Origin: Branchiostoma floridae
Lineage: Eukaryota; Chordata; Leptocardii; Amphioxiformes; Branchiostomatidae
Assembly (NCBI RefSeq): GCF_000003815.2
Contig: NC_049983.1
Location: 4,293,219-4,357,218 of the forward strand
Length of the DNA: 64,000 bases
Reading direction: 5' to 3'
Positions 11,101-22,800 of the stretch are shown piece after piece. Both the position numbers and the translations under genes were made by a program. The stretch's first letter is position 1, and each line of letters opens with the position of its first letter. The notes under the pieces were generated by a model. That model saw nothing but the letters and a program-made list of their open reading frames with translations. It did no database searches and was not told where the DNA came from.

Positions 11101-11617
11101 TGGATTGGTCCAACAAGAACAGAAAAACCGGTTTTGTACCGGTACGTTCTACCGGTACCCACCCTCAATTATGACTGAAATATTATTTTTGTTCTAACTT
11201 ACAAATTCAAGTTATTACAAAACCCTACTGGTGACTCTGGAATGTACTCTATAATAAATTCCAAATTCCATACTCATATTTCATATAACCGGGGTTAGAA
11301 TATGTCATCACGAACTACCCAAGTTATACGATGATCCTGAACTTGACCTGGCGCATCACCCAAGGTCGCGAACTGTAAACGATTACGCAATACCTGGGTA
11401 ACAGTTACTAACACTTAGAAAATGAGTAATTTTCCAGTAGGAAAATGGGCGAATTCTGCTTGATTTTACGAACTTTTCGGGTATGGTTTTGGCCAAGAAA
11501 TAGTTTGGTGTCTTACCTAAAAGTAGCAGGAGTCTGGAGATTCCTCAAGAAGACAGAAGGAGCGGTAAAACGTCTTCCAAGGAGCAACACCGATGCGACT
11601 GCACGACTTGGAGCCAT
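4714..11617 (-). CDS. Mitochondrial saccharopine dehydrogenase (AASS SDH domain), incomplete
   Basis: Exons on the minus strand: 11617-11517, 9416-9295, 8087-7958, 7677-7567, 7038-6930 and 4809-4714. Each has GT/AG borders and matching phases. Exon 1 encodes a 33-residue Arg/Ala/Leu-rich presequence starting [17 protein letters not shown], typical of mitochondrial import. Exon 2 has the Rossmann nucleotide-binding motif [15 protein letters not shown]; later exons give [21 protein letters not shown] and [17 protein letters not shown], all hallmarks of the saccharopine dehydrogenase half of AASS (lysine degradation: saccharopine to glutamate and aminoadipate semialdehyde). Exon 1 joins exon 2 in phase 2, and I see no lysine-ketoglutarate reductase exons between them. 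About 100 residues between 6930 and 4809 and the last ~170 residues are not visible. The first may sit in or around the gap at 5389; the second is simply absent. It may be a monofunctional SDH, a decayed copy of AASS, or a misassembled locus. Confidence 0.75.
5389..5499. other. Assembly gap (N run)
   Basis: 111 N within the region where the missing middle exons of the SDH gene would be expected. Confidence 0.99.
5653..6163. mobile_element. Nonautonomous TTAA element (Kolobok or piggyBac type)
   Basis: Imperfect terminal inverted repeats AGGGACATAATGTA and TACAATATGTACCCT are flanked on both sides by TTAA (5649-5652, 6164-6167), the target duplication of Kolobok and piggyBac superfamilies. 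The interior is CpG-rich and contains a hairpin at 5972-6001. No coding capacity. Confidence 0.6.
5972..6001. repeat. Near-perfect palindrome with two opposed ETS-like motifs
   Basis: CTTACTTCCGGTAG and CTACCCGGAAGTAAG form a 14-bp stem with one extra base in the right arm. Each arm holds a CCGGAAGT core, the classical ETS-factor site. It lies inside the TTAA element, so it may be an element feature rather than a host promoter. Confidence 0.6.
6506..6847. mobile_element. hAT-like MITE, copy 1
   Basis: 342-bp element with inverted termini CAGGGCTCTAGCCAG and GCTGGCTAGAGCCCTG. Two related copies lie at 10256-10594 and 21999-22354. The third copy has an 8-bp target duplication, as in hAT elements. 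This copy is instead flanked by a 37-bp direct repeat (6469-6505 and 6848-6884). Non-coding. Confidence 0.75.
7035..7215 (-). repeat. Local tandem repeat over an SDH splice acceptor
   Basis: The sequence AGCGCTGGTAAAACAAAACAC occurs at about 7035, 7093 and 7163 with the same following ~45 bp. On the minus strand each copy includes the TTTTACCAG|CG acceptor of the SDH exon 6930-7038, and the copy near 7145-7163 also repeats the first eight codons (SAVEAGIT). Confidence 0.75.
7245..7422. mobile_element. Pogo/Tigger-like MITE, copy A
   Basis: Palindromic 178-bp element with termini CAGTCAAACCTG and CAGGTTTGACTG, flanked by TA on both sides (7243-7244, 7423-7424). Interior is built of GGCCACCT/AGGTGGCC repeats. 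TA duplication and CAGTCNAACCT termini are typical of pogo-class nonautonomous elements. Confidence 0.75.
8617..8913. mobile_element. MITE with GAAATAC termini, copy 1
   Basis: Starts CAGGCTTTGAAATACCACC and ends GTATTTCAAGCCCTG; subterminal repeats of the form CCTGCACCAGTGCAGG. ACATG follows and precedes it. A second copy is at 22650-22979. Probably hAT-like; lies in an SDH intron. Confidence 0.7.
8945..9289. mobile_element. MITE abutting the SDH exon 2 donor
   Basis: Termini CAGGGTTCTACCTAG and CTGGCTAGAACCCTG, interior with repeated TACGCTAAAAT. CATAC lies immediately on both sides (8940-8944, 9290-9294), consistent with a 5-bp target duplication. The right CATAC is the donor GTATG of the adjacent SDH exon on the minus strand. 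Confidence 0.65.
9889..10255. repeat. Palindromic GGTACAGGTCCGGACCTG repeat
   Basis: Clusters of TTTAGGTACAGGTCCGGACC and its complement at 9890-9960 and 10160-10255. Related fragments recur at 10690-10765, 17526-17600 and 20015-20065. Probably remnants of one nonautonomous element family. No coding content. Confidence 0.45.
10256..10594. mobile_element. hAT-like MITE, copy 2
   Basis: Same family as 6506-6847, with termini CAGGGCTTTAGCCAG and CTGGTTAGAGCCCTG. No clear target duplication. Lies in the first SDH intron. Confidence 0.7.
11517..11617 (-). CDS. SDH exon 1: start codon and mitochondrial presequence
   Basis: ATG at 11617 is preceded in frame by a TGA four codons upstream, fixing the start. 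The 33 codons encode an amphipathic, Arg-rich and acid-free N terminus. The exon ends TTT AG|GTAAGA in phase 2, exactly matching the phase-2 acceptor of the exon at 9416. Confidence 0.75.
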
Positions 11618-12130
11618 GTTGTGGGGTCATGTAAGGTCACGAACACGTCATGTGGAGTATACCATTGACCTATCTTGTATTCCTAGACTTTGATGACAAG
11701 CTTCACTTCAACACAATTCAATTAAATTATAACAGCATTTTTGTATATTTTTTTTTTATCTTTCGATGATTTTAAACAGATATCTCTTGAAAATTTTGCA
11801 TGCAACTAATTACTTTGAACCCCTACAGGTAAACTCGCCCAAATGATGACGTTTTGGCGCCAAATTCGAGGATTGGTTACGAACATTGCGTCATATGGAA
11901 TATTCCATTTTACTGGTTCTATATTTCTACACTAAACTTCTTTACTTGAAACGTAGCTCAGACTTCAAATCATTCAGAGAGTAGTTTTACTTTAATTTTT
12001 GAAGATATGAGGCTAATCATATGATATCTTTTTAATCTCTTTTTCTTTAAAGTAATTTGTAACACCTTGACAAATAGAATCGGCAAGATGATGACGTTTT
12101 GGCGCCAAATACGAGGATTGGTTGGAAAGT
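11618..12130. promoter_or_regulatory. Head-to-head promoter region, SDH / KASH gene
   Basis: The SDH start (minus) and the first likely non-coding exon of the KASH gene (plus) are about 0.5 kb apart. Two copies of a module, 11844-11877 and 12089-12123, share TGATGACGTTTTGGCGCCAA followed by AT, one variable base, CGAGGATTGGTT. They combine a CRE-like TGACG, the E2F-type palindrome TTTGGCGCCAAA and an inverted CCAAT box (ATTGG). Function as a promoter is inferred from position and motif content. Confidence 0.6.
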
Positions 12131-12164
12131 CTGACAGTTCTGAACTGAGTTCGGCTCACTGACG
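12131..12164 (+). other. Possible 5' UTR exon of the KASH gene
   Basis: Just after the second E2F/CCAAT module, a good donor (GACG|GTAAGG) follows at 12165. The next acceptor in use would be TTTCAG at 13837-13842, ahead of the coding exon. The exon start is unknown; the lower limit given here is arbitrary. Confidence 0.35.
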
Positions 12165-12990
12165 GTAAGGATTTTTTCGTCACCTTTTGTGTATGATTTA
12201 TCGTATTATATATAATCGTTTACACAGGTAGTTGTTACACAATGGATATTGAGCTTCAGACAAATAAATTCGCCACAAAACTGACGGAATTCTGACCAAA
12301 ATTTGGCGTGAAATCTTCCTAAAATCTTTCGTGTACACGTCGAATTTCTGACTTCGAAAAATGTCCCTGAAATAATAGTGACAACGTTTATCATAGAAAT
12401 TTGATTGATACACGTCTACATCTATAAGACACATCTACAAGAGTCAACCCCGTAGGTAAATGTGGCATAGAAAGTAGAAAGTTAAATCAAGGAGATTATT
12501 GTCGATATAACCTCCTTGGTTGAACTTTTCTTGGGGAGGGGACGTTTCTTTAAATGCCGCTGAGGAAAATGAGAGGGTCTGCATGGGGAAATCTGGGCCA
12601 CATTTTGTGCGTCTCGGCATATGTCAAGCCCATGTTATAATTCTACACAACAACAAATTTATTTCCATGTACACAATGTGAATTTTTCAATGCCTGTAAT
12701 TTCTGTGAAAAGCTCATATCAAATATATAAAGCTGTCTCAATTATTAAACTGCTCATGATCAGTAAGATACACTCTGGGTAATAGGTCATCATTCAGAAG
12801 GACCCGACACAAACAACACATATACAAAGCTCACTTATTTAGGTATTAGTTTGTTTGTTTGTTTGTGCCTTTATTTTAACTCGATAAGACTCCATCGGCC
12901 TACTAGGCAGCTTTTCGTGGAGGTCGAGCATACATGGAGGAGGTGAGGGGTCAACATTAGTATGGTCAAGGACGCATAATGTCCATGGAA

Positions 12991-13192
12991 GAGGGTCTGC
13001 ATGCTCTTTTCGTAAGGCGTAGGCAGACCTTTTTAATTTTCCGTAATTTGTAGGGAAGCTATTTTATTTTCCGTAATTCATAGTGGGGATGAAGCGTAAT
13101 GCATTGGTAACCTTCGCGAATTTAACGTAAAGCGTAATCAGCCATCCCGAATTTGGCGTAAATCGTTGTCAGGACCCCCCATGCAGACCCTC
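12991..13192. mobile_element. MITE with GAGGGTCTGCATG termini, short copy
   Basis: Termini GAGGGTCTGCATG and CATGCAGACCCTC, 202 bp, in the first KASH intron. A solo terminus is at 12572. It is a short relative of the 1.2-kb element at 28682-29914. The rest of the intron 12165-13842 holds nothing I recognise. Confidence 0.65.
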
Positions 13193-13842
13193 ATGGTATG
13201 CATGGTCTCAGGGTTCTCCTCAGAATCTTTTAGTATAGTGGTCAGGGACTGGCAAAAATAACCAGACCGTGATATTCTTTTTCGGAAAACCTATTCTTAT
13301 TTTCTGATCAATTGTAATTCATAAAGTAAACTGGGATAGTTAGCACTGTTTTCATGAAAAGGGGCTCATTATGAATTGACAGGGTGTCAAATACTCCAAG
13401 AATAATAACAATTCCTTTTGTTGTGTCGTAGTCGTGAAAGAACTATTGTTTTGATCATCGCCAATTCACAAGTTTTTGCAGACAAGGCTGACCGGAATAG
13501 TGAAGCCGTTTGGCACAAAAATCAGTGAATTTTCATGAATTTTATCAAACCTAAGCAATAAAATAGGTAGAAACACACCATTTTTATCAATTAAAAGTAG
13601 TACAGTGGTGCCTAGGCCAGGAGTATTATATAGTGGAGGGCCGCCGTTGTTCCATCCTCTAGGGAGAAACCTGGGTCTGTAGATAGAAAAGACTGTCTTC
13701 AATTTCGACATTATAAAGCACATAGCTGCAAGTATTCCAAGAAAGGCTTAAACATCCGTGATATAAATGAACATTTGAACATTGCATTGTAATTTACAAT
13801 GTAAACTCAGTGAAGTTAACTTTTACTCCAATTTTCATTTCA

Positions 13843-16800
13843 GTGCAATCTGTATATACAGGCTTTTCAAAGTGCAATAATGGAGGACATAACAAACAGA
13901 TGTAAGCCTCAACAGTTCCCTTCACCCATCGTAAAAAGAAAGGTCAACTGGGATGAAGACTTGATCCAGTTCACGTCTCCGACCTCAGCTCAGGACGACC
14001 AGAGTCGGAGGCTAAGTGTGGGGGGAGTAGTGTTATCAGCTGAACCCAAACACAGCTCTACACCATTCAGGCCCAAGGAGTCAACCCTCCCCCAGACTCC
14101 TTTCCAAGGATGCGGAGATGACACCATGGAAAACATCTTCTACACTCCCATGTGTCCGCAAACGTACAGCATAAGAGCCAGCACAGATATTGAAACCAAC
14201 AATATCACAGACATCAAGAACACCTCAGAGCCACATCAGGAGCAGGACGAAAACCAGGAACGTTCCGAGATTTCCCAGTCTTTTGACATCATGCCGAAAA
14301 ACCTCAAAAAGAGTCACCCAAGCCTTACCCAAGACCAGAATAGAGAGGACAGTGTGGGTAAGTTCATCGAAGAAGAAGACCTTGTAGATGCTATTCCATC
14401 TCTGTGATATTGAGAAGGCAGGAAGAGTCCCCGTATCCAGGATTATTGATTACCTCCGACACACCACCACCAATCCTGTGGCTCCTAACGAGTCCCTGGA
14501 GAAACTGGATGGCCTGTCCTCTCTCTTAGACCCGAAAGGCGAAGATGCACTAGTAGACCTCGAGACCTACCAGACGCACATGAGGAACTGGATCGAAGAG
14601 ATCAGGAAGTACGACATCGCACACCGTAGGACAAGAAGTAACAGAATGAGCAGCGCGGACCATAGCGATTACGACCTGATGAACGCGTCGTACACGACGA
14701 TCGGCAGTCTGGAGGGGTGTGGCGGGGAAGCGTCCTTCAACATTGACCCAGCAGAGTTGATGACCAGTGTTGTCGAGCTGCAGAAGAGCAGCAAGAAGCT
14801 TGGGGAGCAGAACCAGAAGCTCAGGCACCAGGTCAGTGTTCGAAATGCATATCTGTAATTTGCAGATGGATTTTCAAGATTGCAGAGGAAAAATTACAGT
14901 AAACATATCTGCAATTTTTGCAGAATGGAAAAAATCAGGCTTGGTATTCTTCATATATTGGTAAACTAGTGGCATTCTCACCCCTACAAGACATCATTAG
15001 CATGTTGTCTTGACTTTGTCTTATAGTCGAAGGGCCAAGCATCGAACATTCGGTTCTACTTCCGGGGTTTTCTAAAACGGCACAGATCATATCGAACGCG
15101 TTATTCTCTGCAGACACGGCGCACATCGGGGCACGACTTGATGCCGTTGCATGTATGTAAACAACTGTAAGTGGTGCAACAAACTTAAGAGACCTTAGAT
15201 TTGCATAATGTTTATACTTTTTCATATCTTCAGGATTTTTCCAGCACAACTATATACACATTTTGCGCTTTACAAAATGACATCTGGCACTAAGGCTTTT
15301 GAAACTTTAGCAATTTTTGTCCAGTATACTTGTGCTTGTCTGTTTTACAATTCACCTAGAACCGATTATCTAATTCCACAGTATGATAGTCCATTTCATT
15401 GCCTTTACAATGATACCAAAGTTCCCTGGTTAATTTCAGGAGCAACGAGTTTAGACCAGAAAACCTACGACAACACGTTGGGCAACGTCGTTCCACGGTA
15501 GAACGTACGGGGCGCAGCGTCTTCAACAGAGTGAATATTTTATATGCCAGTGCTATGCTAGTAACCAATAGCGTCGACAATAAATTATACATCAAATGAA
15601 AGCTAAGGTTTCCGTGAACCAGCACAGAGATTTCAAGAGGGATAGAGAACTCGCCATGACTGTAACGCCGTTACAAAGATGACTGTCAGTTCTATAGCTA
15701 CACTGCGCTCCGCGGTAGAACGCACGAGGAGCAGCGTACTTTATAACCGAGTGAAAATCTTCTATTTGGGTGCTGCGCTATCAACCAATCAAGTCGACAA
15801 AATGCTATGCATCAAATGAAAGGAAAGGGTTCTAGAAATCATTACACACATTTTCAAGAATATTCATGAACTCTACGTGCTTACAACACCGTGACAAATT
15901 TGACCGTCTAGTTCCGTGATTGTATTCAGAGCGACCGTGTTCCGAGTTAGAACACGCTAGGTGCCGCGTCTGTATAACGAGGTGACAATTTTCAGAGTTG
16001 TACCATTGTGCAACAAACCATTTAAAGAGACATATAGATATATATAAAGTGAAAGCTAAGTTTTTGGAGAATCATCATATCAACTTTAAGACGGATGGAG
16101 AATTTTAGGAGCTTACGATCCCGTGACAAAGATTAACATAAGTCCCGTGCTTTCTACTGGGCCGACGCGTTCCAATTGTGTTCGGAACGCGCGCGGTGCG
16201 GCGTCTTGATTTCAACAGACTGGCCATTTTCTATTTGGGTGCTGCGCTATCAACCACTCCAGTCGACAATAAGCTATATATCAAATGAAAGGTAATGTCT
16301 CTGAAAATAAGCACACCGATTTTCAAGAATATTCATCAACGTTTTATGCTTGCTAAAAGCCAACAAACTTCCCGTAAAGAGTGCGATGTTCATGGAACGA
16401 TTTTTCAAAGTGTAACTCAACAAACACCAATGATTTGACCATGATGAGACGTGCTGAATCCTGCGCTTTCAGCATGGCAAATTTCATGGACCTGTAGTCA
16501 ACCAACTGTATGCTATGAGTACTTAAGTAAAGGCTAGTTTCACGGGAGAGGCGCGTGGCGTCGTTTTCGCTGTTTTGTAAAATAAGCGTGTTCTAGAGCA
16601 TTGGCCCTTCGACTATTACTTTTGTTTCCTATTGGACTATCTAAAATTTGTCTTTACCTCTTTTACATATCAATTCATGCTCTTCAATAGATCTGCTCAG
16701 TGTCACTGGCAAAGGGTACATCTTTGAAGTCTGGAATTTTAAAAAAAAGTGAGAGAATGAAGCTACAGTAATGCTATGCATTGTAAACTAGATATGATTT

Positions 16801-19800
16801 AAATGCAAGGCATTATTAGGTTGAGAAGGGTGTATACTGTAGAAGCTTGTGTGTTTGCAGAAAATATTATCGAACTGCAGAACAAAATTTTGACATCTTG
16901 CAATATTCTAGAACCACAGAAAAAAGGATTTCGACCAGGCATGGATCAACGCGTCATCTGGACGCACTTTTCTTAAAATAACAAGAAATTTGATGCCCCT
17001 GGACGCCCTATACTGGGGAGAAAATCCTCTGACAAGCATGAAATTCTGATTGACCAGCGATGCAACCAGGTCATCTGTGGTCACAGTCTTCTACTGTGAC
17101 ATCTGTAACAGTATCTTTGCCTCTTGGGATACCTTAGAATGCACTATATTAACTTAAAATCATGAAAAACTCTGCACTATGGAAGATGGATGCCCCCAGA
17201 CCCCCCTACAATAGTCACTTAGCGCGACTCACCAATATTTGGACTCCCTATTATAAAATCCAAGCTAAAAGCCTGTCGACCATTGCAGGTGGACTCTGCG
17301 GACGAAGCCAACGCCGTGCTCTCTCTGGAAAATGAGAACCTGAAGAAACAGCTGAAGTCGGTGCAGCAGCAGACGACATCGCGCCACAACCAGCTGGTGG
17401 ACGAGATCGAGGAACTGAAGTGCGCGCTGGGCGCGGCGGAGAAGGAGAACCGTCGGGGGGAACACAGGAGGAGCCAGCTGGAGAGGGAGGGGCAGAACAT
17501 GCAGGCTCGTCTAGAGGGGCTACAGGTAGGGCTGTGCCAAACCTTAACAAAGTTTAGGTACAGGTTTAGGTATGGGTCCTGGATCTATACCTGAACAACT
17601 CATCATCAGTAATAAGAAAAATATTTGAACTGATACCAACACTGCTTAATTCTGCTTGAGACAAGCCTATTACGCCGATTATGTTATGAAAATTAAGACA
17701 AGAATCATAGTATTCATACCCATGTCTGCCAACAAGAAATTAAAAATGTAATGCATTTCACCTGAATGCTAACATTAGCTGCAAAAATGTCTCTGAAATT
17801 TGGGATTTTTGAAATTATTTGAAAGGACTATTTGCCTTAATTTTTAGTTAGCTCTTCTGATAAGTGTTAATTGACAGACAGACTCTCTCAAAATAGTATT
17901 TATATATCATTATATGTATGAATTGTCTATTGTCTTGTGGATTATAGGTATAGTAGTAGTAATCAGATACATCAAGGTTCTTGAATGTATACTTGAATCT
18001 GTTAGTTACCTAACTGATCATTTCCGATAACGTACCGGTCCTTTTTTTTTTTAGGAGCAACTGAACAAGGCTGCACAGGAGGTGGAGGCACTGCAGCAGG
18101 AGAACAAGGATGTGGCCAGGACACTCAGGCTGCAGAAGGTAATGGATGGTATTGTTAACTAGGGGTGCATGGGTACCAGTACTATGGTAACAGTATGAAA
18201 CTTGTAGTTCTCACTAAACATGTTCCACTTTATTTTAAAAGTCTTTGGTATAACTCAGCCAGGGACATATATACCAAATGCAAGTCGAACACACTACCCA
18301 CTCGGCCATTCCACTGGTTTTTGATGTATAAATGACAGAGATTTTCCGTCCTCATCAGGAGTGCTGTGGTGAGCTGGAGGCCACCACTCTGTCCCAGCAG
18401 ACTCAGCTGGAGGAACATCAGGACAAGCAGAGGGAGATGTCCGACCTGGTGCAGGAGTACAGCTGCACCATCCAGGCGCTCAGGGCGGAGAAACACCAGC
18501 TGGAGGAACAGCTGCTGCAGGTGCAACAGGATCTGGCAAGGTCATTCACCTCACATTTGTCTTTCCTCTCTATCTGTATGGCCAGACCTGCTACTCTATT
18601 CTTCAAGCAGACGTTTGGCTCCTGCTGCTTTTTGATGTGCTGTAACGTGTCACATGAACATAAGGGGGGAGTAGAAACAGTCCAAGGTTCCTTGGAAACA
18701 AACTCGAGCCTGCTAGTTCACAAACAAACACCATGGCAACAGTTTCACTACTCCAAAAGGTGTGGACCAGTCCTGAGTGAGTTGGTGGTGCTAAATAAAA
18801 AATAAATGAACCTATTGTTATTATTTTCACTCTGCGTACCGTAGGTATTCTAGGGAGTGAAAATATTGTGTTCGTAATGTTTCTCCTTTCTTCTTCTTTC
18901 TTTCTTTCTCTTTAGCAAATACCGACCTTTCTAGTACTTATAGTGTTTTTATGCACTGTGTTTTTTTGGCATTTTTGCTGGGCTTTCTATTTTGTACTGT
19001 GTTCTTTATGCCTAGGTGGTAGTCGAGGGACGAATACAATCCATCCAGGCCTTCTACTAAGTTCTAAAGTTATTATTATATGCTTTCTGTCCACAAACAT
19101 ACATTGTACATACACAGTATGTGCACACAAAAAACATTTAGCAAAGGTAATAACATTTAGTATATCCTCTTGTACACGTCAGGTACCGGGTTGAGAGACG
19201 TATGCAGCTGGAGATCGATGACCTGGACCCCACAGGCGTGGCGGTCAGCCCCCTGTCGGCCCTGCACCACTCCCTACATGCAGAACTGCTGGACGCCTCG
19301 GGGATCCTCCCCTCACCCTTCTGTGGGAACAACAGTTATAAACTACAGGAGGAGGAGGAGGAGGAGGAGGACACTGGTGATGAAGAAGAGGAGAAGCAAC
19401 AGGGTATGGAGAGAGTTAAACTTTCTATATTTCTAAATACAGTCAAACCTGCCAGAGCGACCACCTCTTTTCAGCGACCACCTGGCCATTTCGACCGCTT
19501 TTTCTCGGTCCTGATTTATTTTCCCATTGACGTAAGCATTAAGCGACCTTTTCTCAACGACCACCTGGCCAACGCGACCGCGACCGGCCCAAATTGGGAC
19601 CTATAACGACCGTATCATTTTCAAGATCGAGGTTTTCATCGATTTTTGATGATAATTAGCCCGATTTTGTGCCGAAATCTGCCAGTTTGCGTCGGATTTT
19701 GGGGTTAAATTTACAGTTTACAGTGTGCGTGTTGTATTTGACATTAAAGACCTCGCTTCTTTGCGTGTGTGCAGTGTGCTTGCTATTTGCCATTAAACAC

Positions 19801-22800
19801 AACGGCAACCTTTTATACTTTGCATCGGGCATGTTTTGAGTCGATACTCTTCTCAGCGACCACCTGTCCAAATCGACCGCTTTTTTCCGGTCCCCCGGAT
19901 GGTCGTCTTGGGCAGGTTTGACTGTACTATAATTTAGGATTTCTGTACCATAGTTGAATATTCTCACATTGCTAACTCTACTCACCTAGGGTCCCTTCTA
20001 AGGGTAGAAACCAGTCCAGGAAAATTCAGGTCCAGGTCCGTTACGATGTACTGTACCCACCTCTAGTTCTTAGTAGTGCTTCCTTTCACAGTTTCAGTAC
20101 AAGGGAAGACAACACACTCAAGTTTCTTTCTGCAAAATCTGGAAATGCCTGTAACTGACATAAAATTGCATCCACCATGCAAGGTTTAGTTTTGATGAAT
20201 ATGGTCAAATAAACTACACAGTTTGAAGATCGCATAAAGCATTTTGTAGATCACATTTACTAAATCCTCTTCTTAATCAAGAAGAGCAATTTGATTAGAT
20301 TGAAAAAACATGACAATACTCAATCTTGTACAAAATTTACCACTGACAATTATTGTATAACAGGCAGTTTCTTTTATTTTGCATGAAGGGTCATCAACTG
20401 GAGGAAACATGTCTACATTCTCACTGGAGCACTTCAAGCTGATTGCAGCACAGTTGGTTAGCCAGTTCACAAATCATATACAAAGGTACGTGCTCCATAT
20501 TACTGAACACACATATCATTACTGGATAATTCTTGCATAACACAATGTCATGTTACTTTTCGTAGTGGCATTTCCTTCCAACTATATTTGATAAGCGGCC
20601 ACCTTTGCATAGCGACCACCTGGCCATTTTGGTCAGTTTTTGTCGGTTTCTTGGATTTGTCCCATTGACCTACGCATAGTCTGTAACGGCCACCTCTCCA
20701 ATACGGCCACGGCCACACGATTTCCGGTCCCGTAGATACAGAAACACTCCCCATTACGGCCACAGTGTAGATACAACAGCCGTGTTGCTAGCTGCACGCC
20801 AGGTTGAAAATATTTTGATTTCCACACAGTTGTCAAAATAATTGGACTTGACTTTGACCCAATATGTGTAAAGATAATAAAAGTAAAGGAAACAAGTTGG
20901 TAGTCTAGATCATTGTATGCATAAGCTTGTTTGATGCGATGTCTTTGACAATTTATCATCCGTTTTCTCTGTATAACAGCCACCTTATTTGAAAACTTAA
21001 CTCCTGCTTGTACCATGTTGTAGAAACAACAACAAGGTGGAGGAACCAACACATCAGAAGACAAGACATCCCTCAGAACTGTGTGATGAGATGCATTCAT
21101 TCCAGGTCAGGTTTTATTCCTAATTCATTGTACACATAAACTGGCTTTTAAACATTTGTAACAGAAAGGTAATATATCCCAGTGCTGTTTGCACACTTGG
21201 TTTTGTTTTGCTCATTGAGGCTATAAGCTGTAAGCATGATTCTTGGGTTGGTGGAAAAAGCTGTCCAGTATGGCTTAGAAGTGGGCAGAAAAACCTGTCC
21301 AACATTTTTCTCCAGGTGGTTATCCTCCCTGGCAGAAAAAGATAGAATTACATGCAGTAATATTAATGTTCTGTGTTCCTGAAAGGTATACTCCTATATA
21401 AAGCACACTGATTGACACTCATAACATTATCCAAGGGGTCTGTAAAAGAACACTGTTCATACCATGTAAACCATGGACCTAAAAGAGGACAAATGTAGAC
21501 TGTAGGTGGACTTACTTGTGTCAGAGGGGGAGTTACTCCCGGAGTAAGTCCACCCCATTTTGCCATGTTTGAGAACTGTTGGTGTTAGTTTTTGTGGACT
21601 ATTATTATTGATTAGTTCAGTCCTCCCTGAGTAAGTCCATTTTCGGACCATTGAACTTACTTGAATGAAAAGAGGACTATGGTCCATGGTAAGTTATACA
21701 TACATTTTTGTATGTCCAAGGTTTGCAATTCACTAATTCACAGATTGGAAATTTTGTCTGCCTGTAACATCACAAATCCAGCTGCCTGACTGAAATATTA
21801 TCCTGTTACTAAAATAACTTGCAGGACAAGTTGGACTGGTTGACCCAGGCCAAACGCGCAGCTGACAGAAGGGTTGGACAGCTGACGGGTACGGTCAGCC
21901 GGCTGCGGACAGAGCGAGAGGACCTGGTCAGGGATCACCAGCAGCAGCTGCAGCAGGTGCTGGACCAGGTGTGGAAAGGCTAACTGATATCTTCACATCA
22001 GGGCTCTAGCCAGCTCGAAATTTTTTTCCGTCAACCAATTCCCATTATCGCGAAAACCGCAAAAAACACTATTCCAGGAGTTAGAGAGACTGAACTGAGA
22101 TCTTGAAAAACGGGTTTTTAATTAGGTTATCGTATGTGAAAGGGCACCGACACACATTATCAACAATCATAACAATAGCAAAACAAACAATGTCACAGTG
22201 TTTTTTACGGCCGTCGACAGCGTCCCCAAGCCGCTTGTAGCTTCCACCAAGGATTTTTGTCTGTCAAGGTTGACGGATTGGTTTTAAAATTTTTCCGTCA
22301 GGCGCAGCAAATTCCCGCCAATTGACGGAAAAACGGACGCTGGCTAGAGCCCTGCTTCACATTCACTGGATTAATACTGTTTGATTTACATTTTATACAA
22401 CATGTATTAAACCATTCTCTAGGCATTGCACACCAGGTTTGTACTGAAGAGTACAATCTGGATATTAGCACAAAGTTACTTGATCATTTCAAACTGAAAT
22501 GACCTGACACAAGGATGGTCCTCTACTCGATAAATGTAGTGGGTTTTTTATGTGGTGGAGGTGTGGCCCTCCTCAAACACAGGACATCCATTTAACATCC
22601 TATCTGAGGGACGTCCATAACCAAAGCTACATAATTGTATATGTACATGCAGGGCTCGAAATACCACGTGCATATGCAGGTTAGTGCAGGTAAAATTGGA
22701 GCTGTGCAGGTATTTCTGGTGTCAACCTGCACCTAACCTGCACTGGTCCATGTACTGAGTAATGTCCTGTCATGCAGGAGTACATGAATTGTTATTAGCT

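Noticed and set aside
14358-14387. A 30-base intron in the KASH first coding exon (GTAAGT..TAG)
   Set aside because: Too short for a normal intron, a multiple of three so it cannot fix the frame, and it would remove the FIEEEDLVD stretch that fits the family.
19183-19403. Exon extension past 19403 into the downstream open frame
   Set aside because: The extra open sequence is the pogo-like element; the phase-1 donor at 19404 joins cleanly to the exon at 20389.
21458-21700. Possible small inverted-repeat element (CCATGGACC...GGTCCATGG)
   Set aside because: The arms are short and imperfect and no second copy is present in the window; left unannotated.
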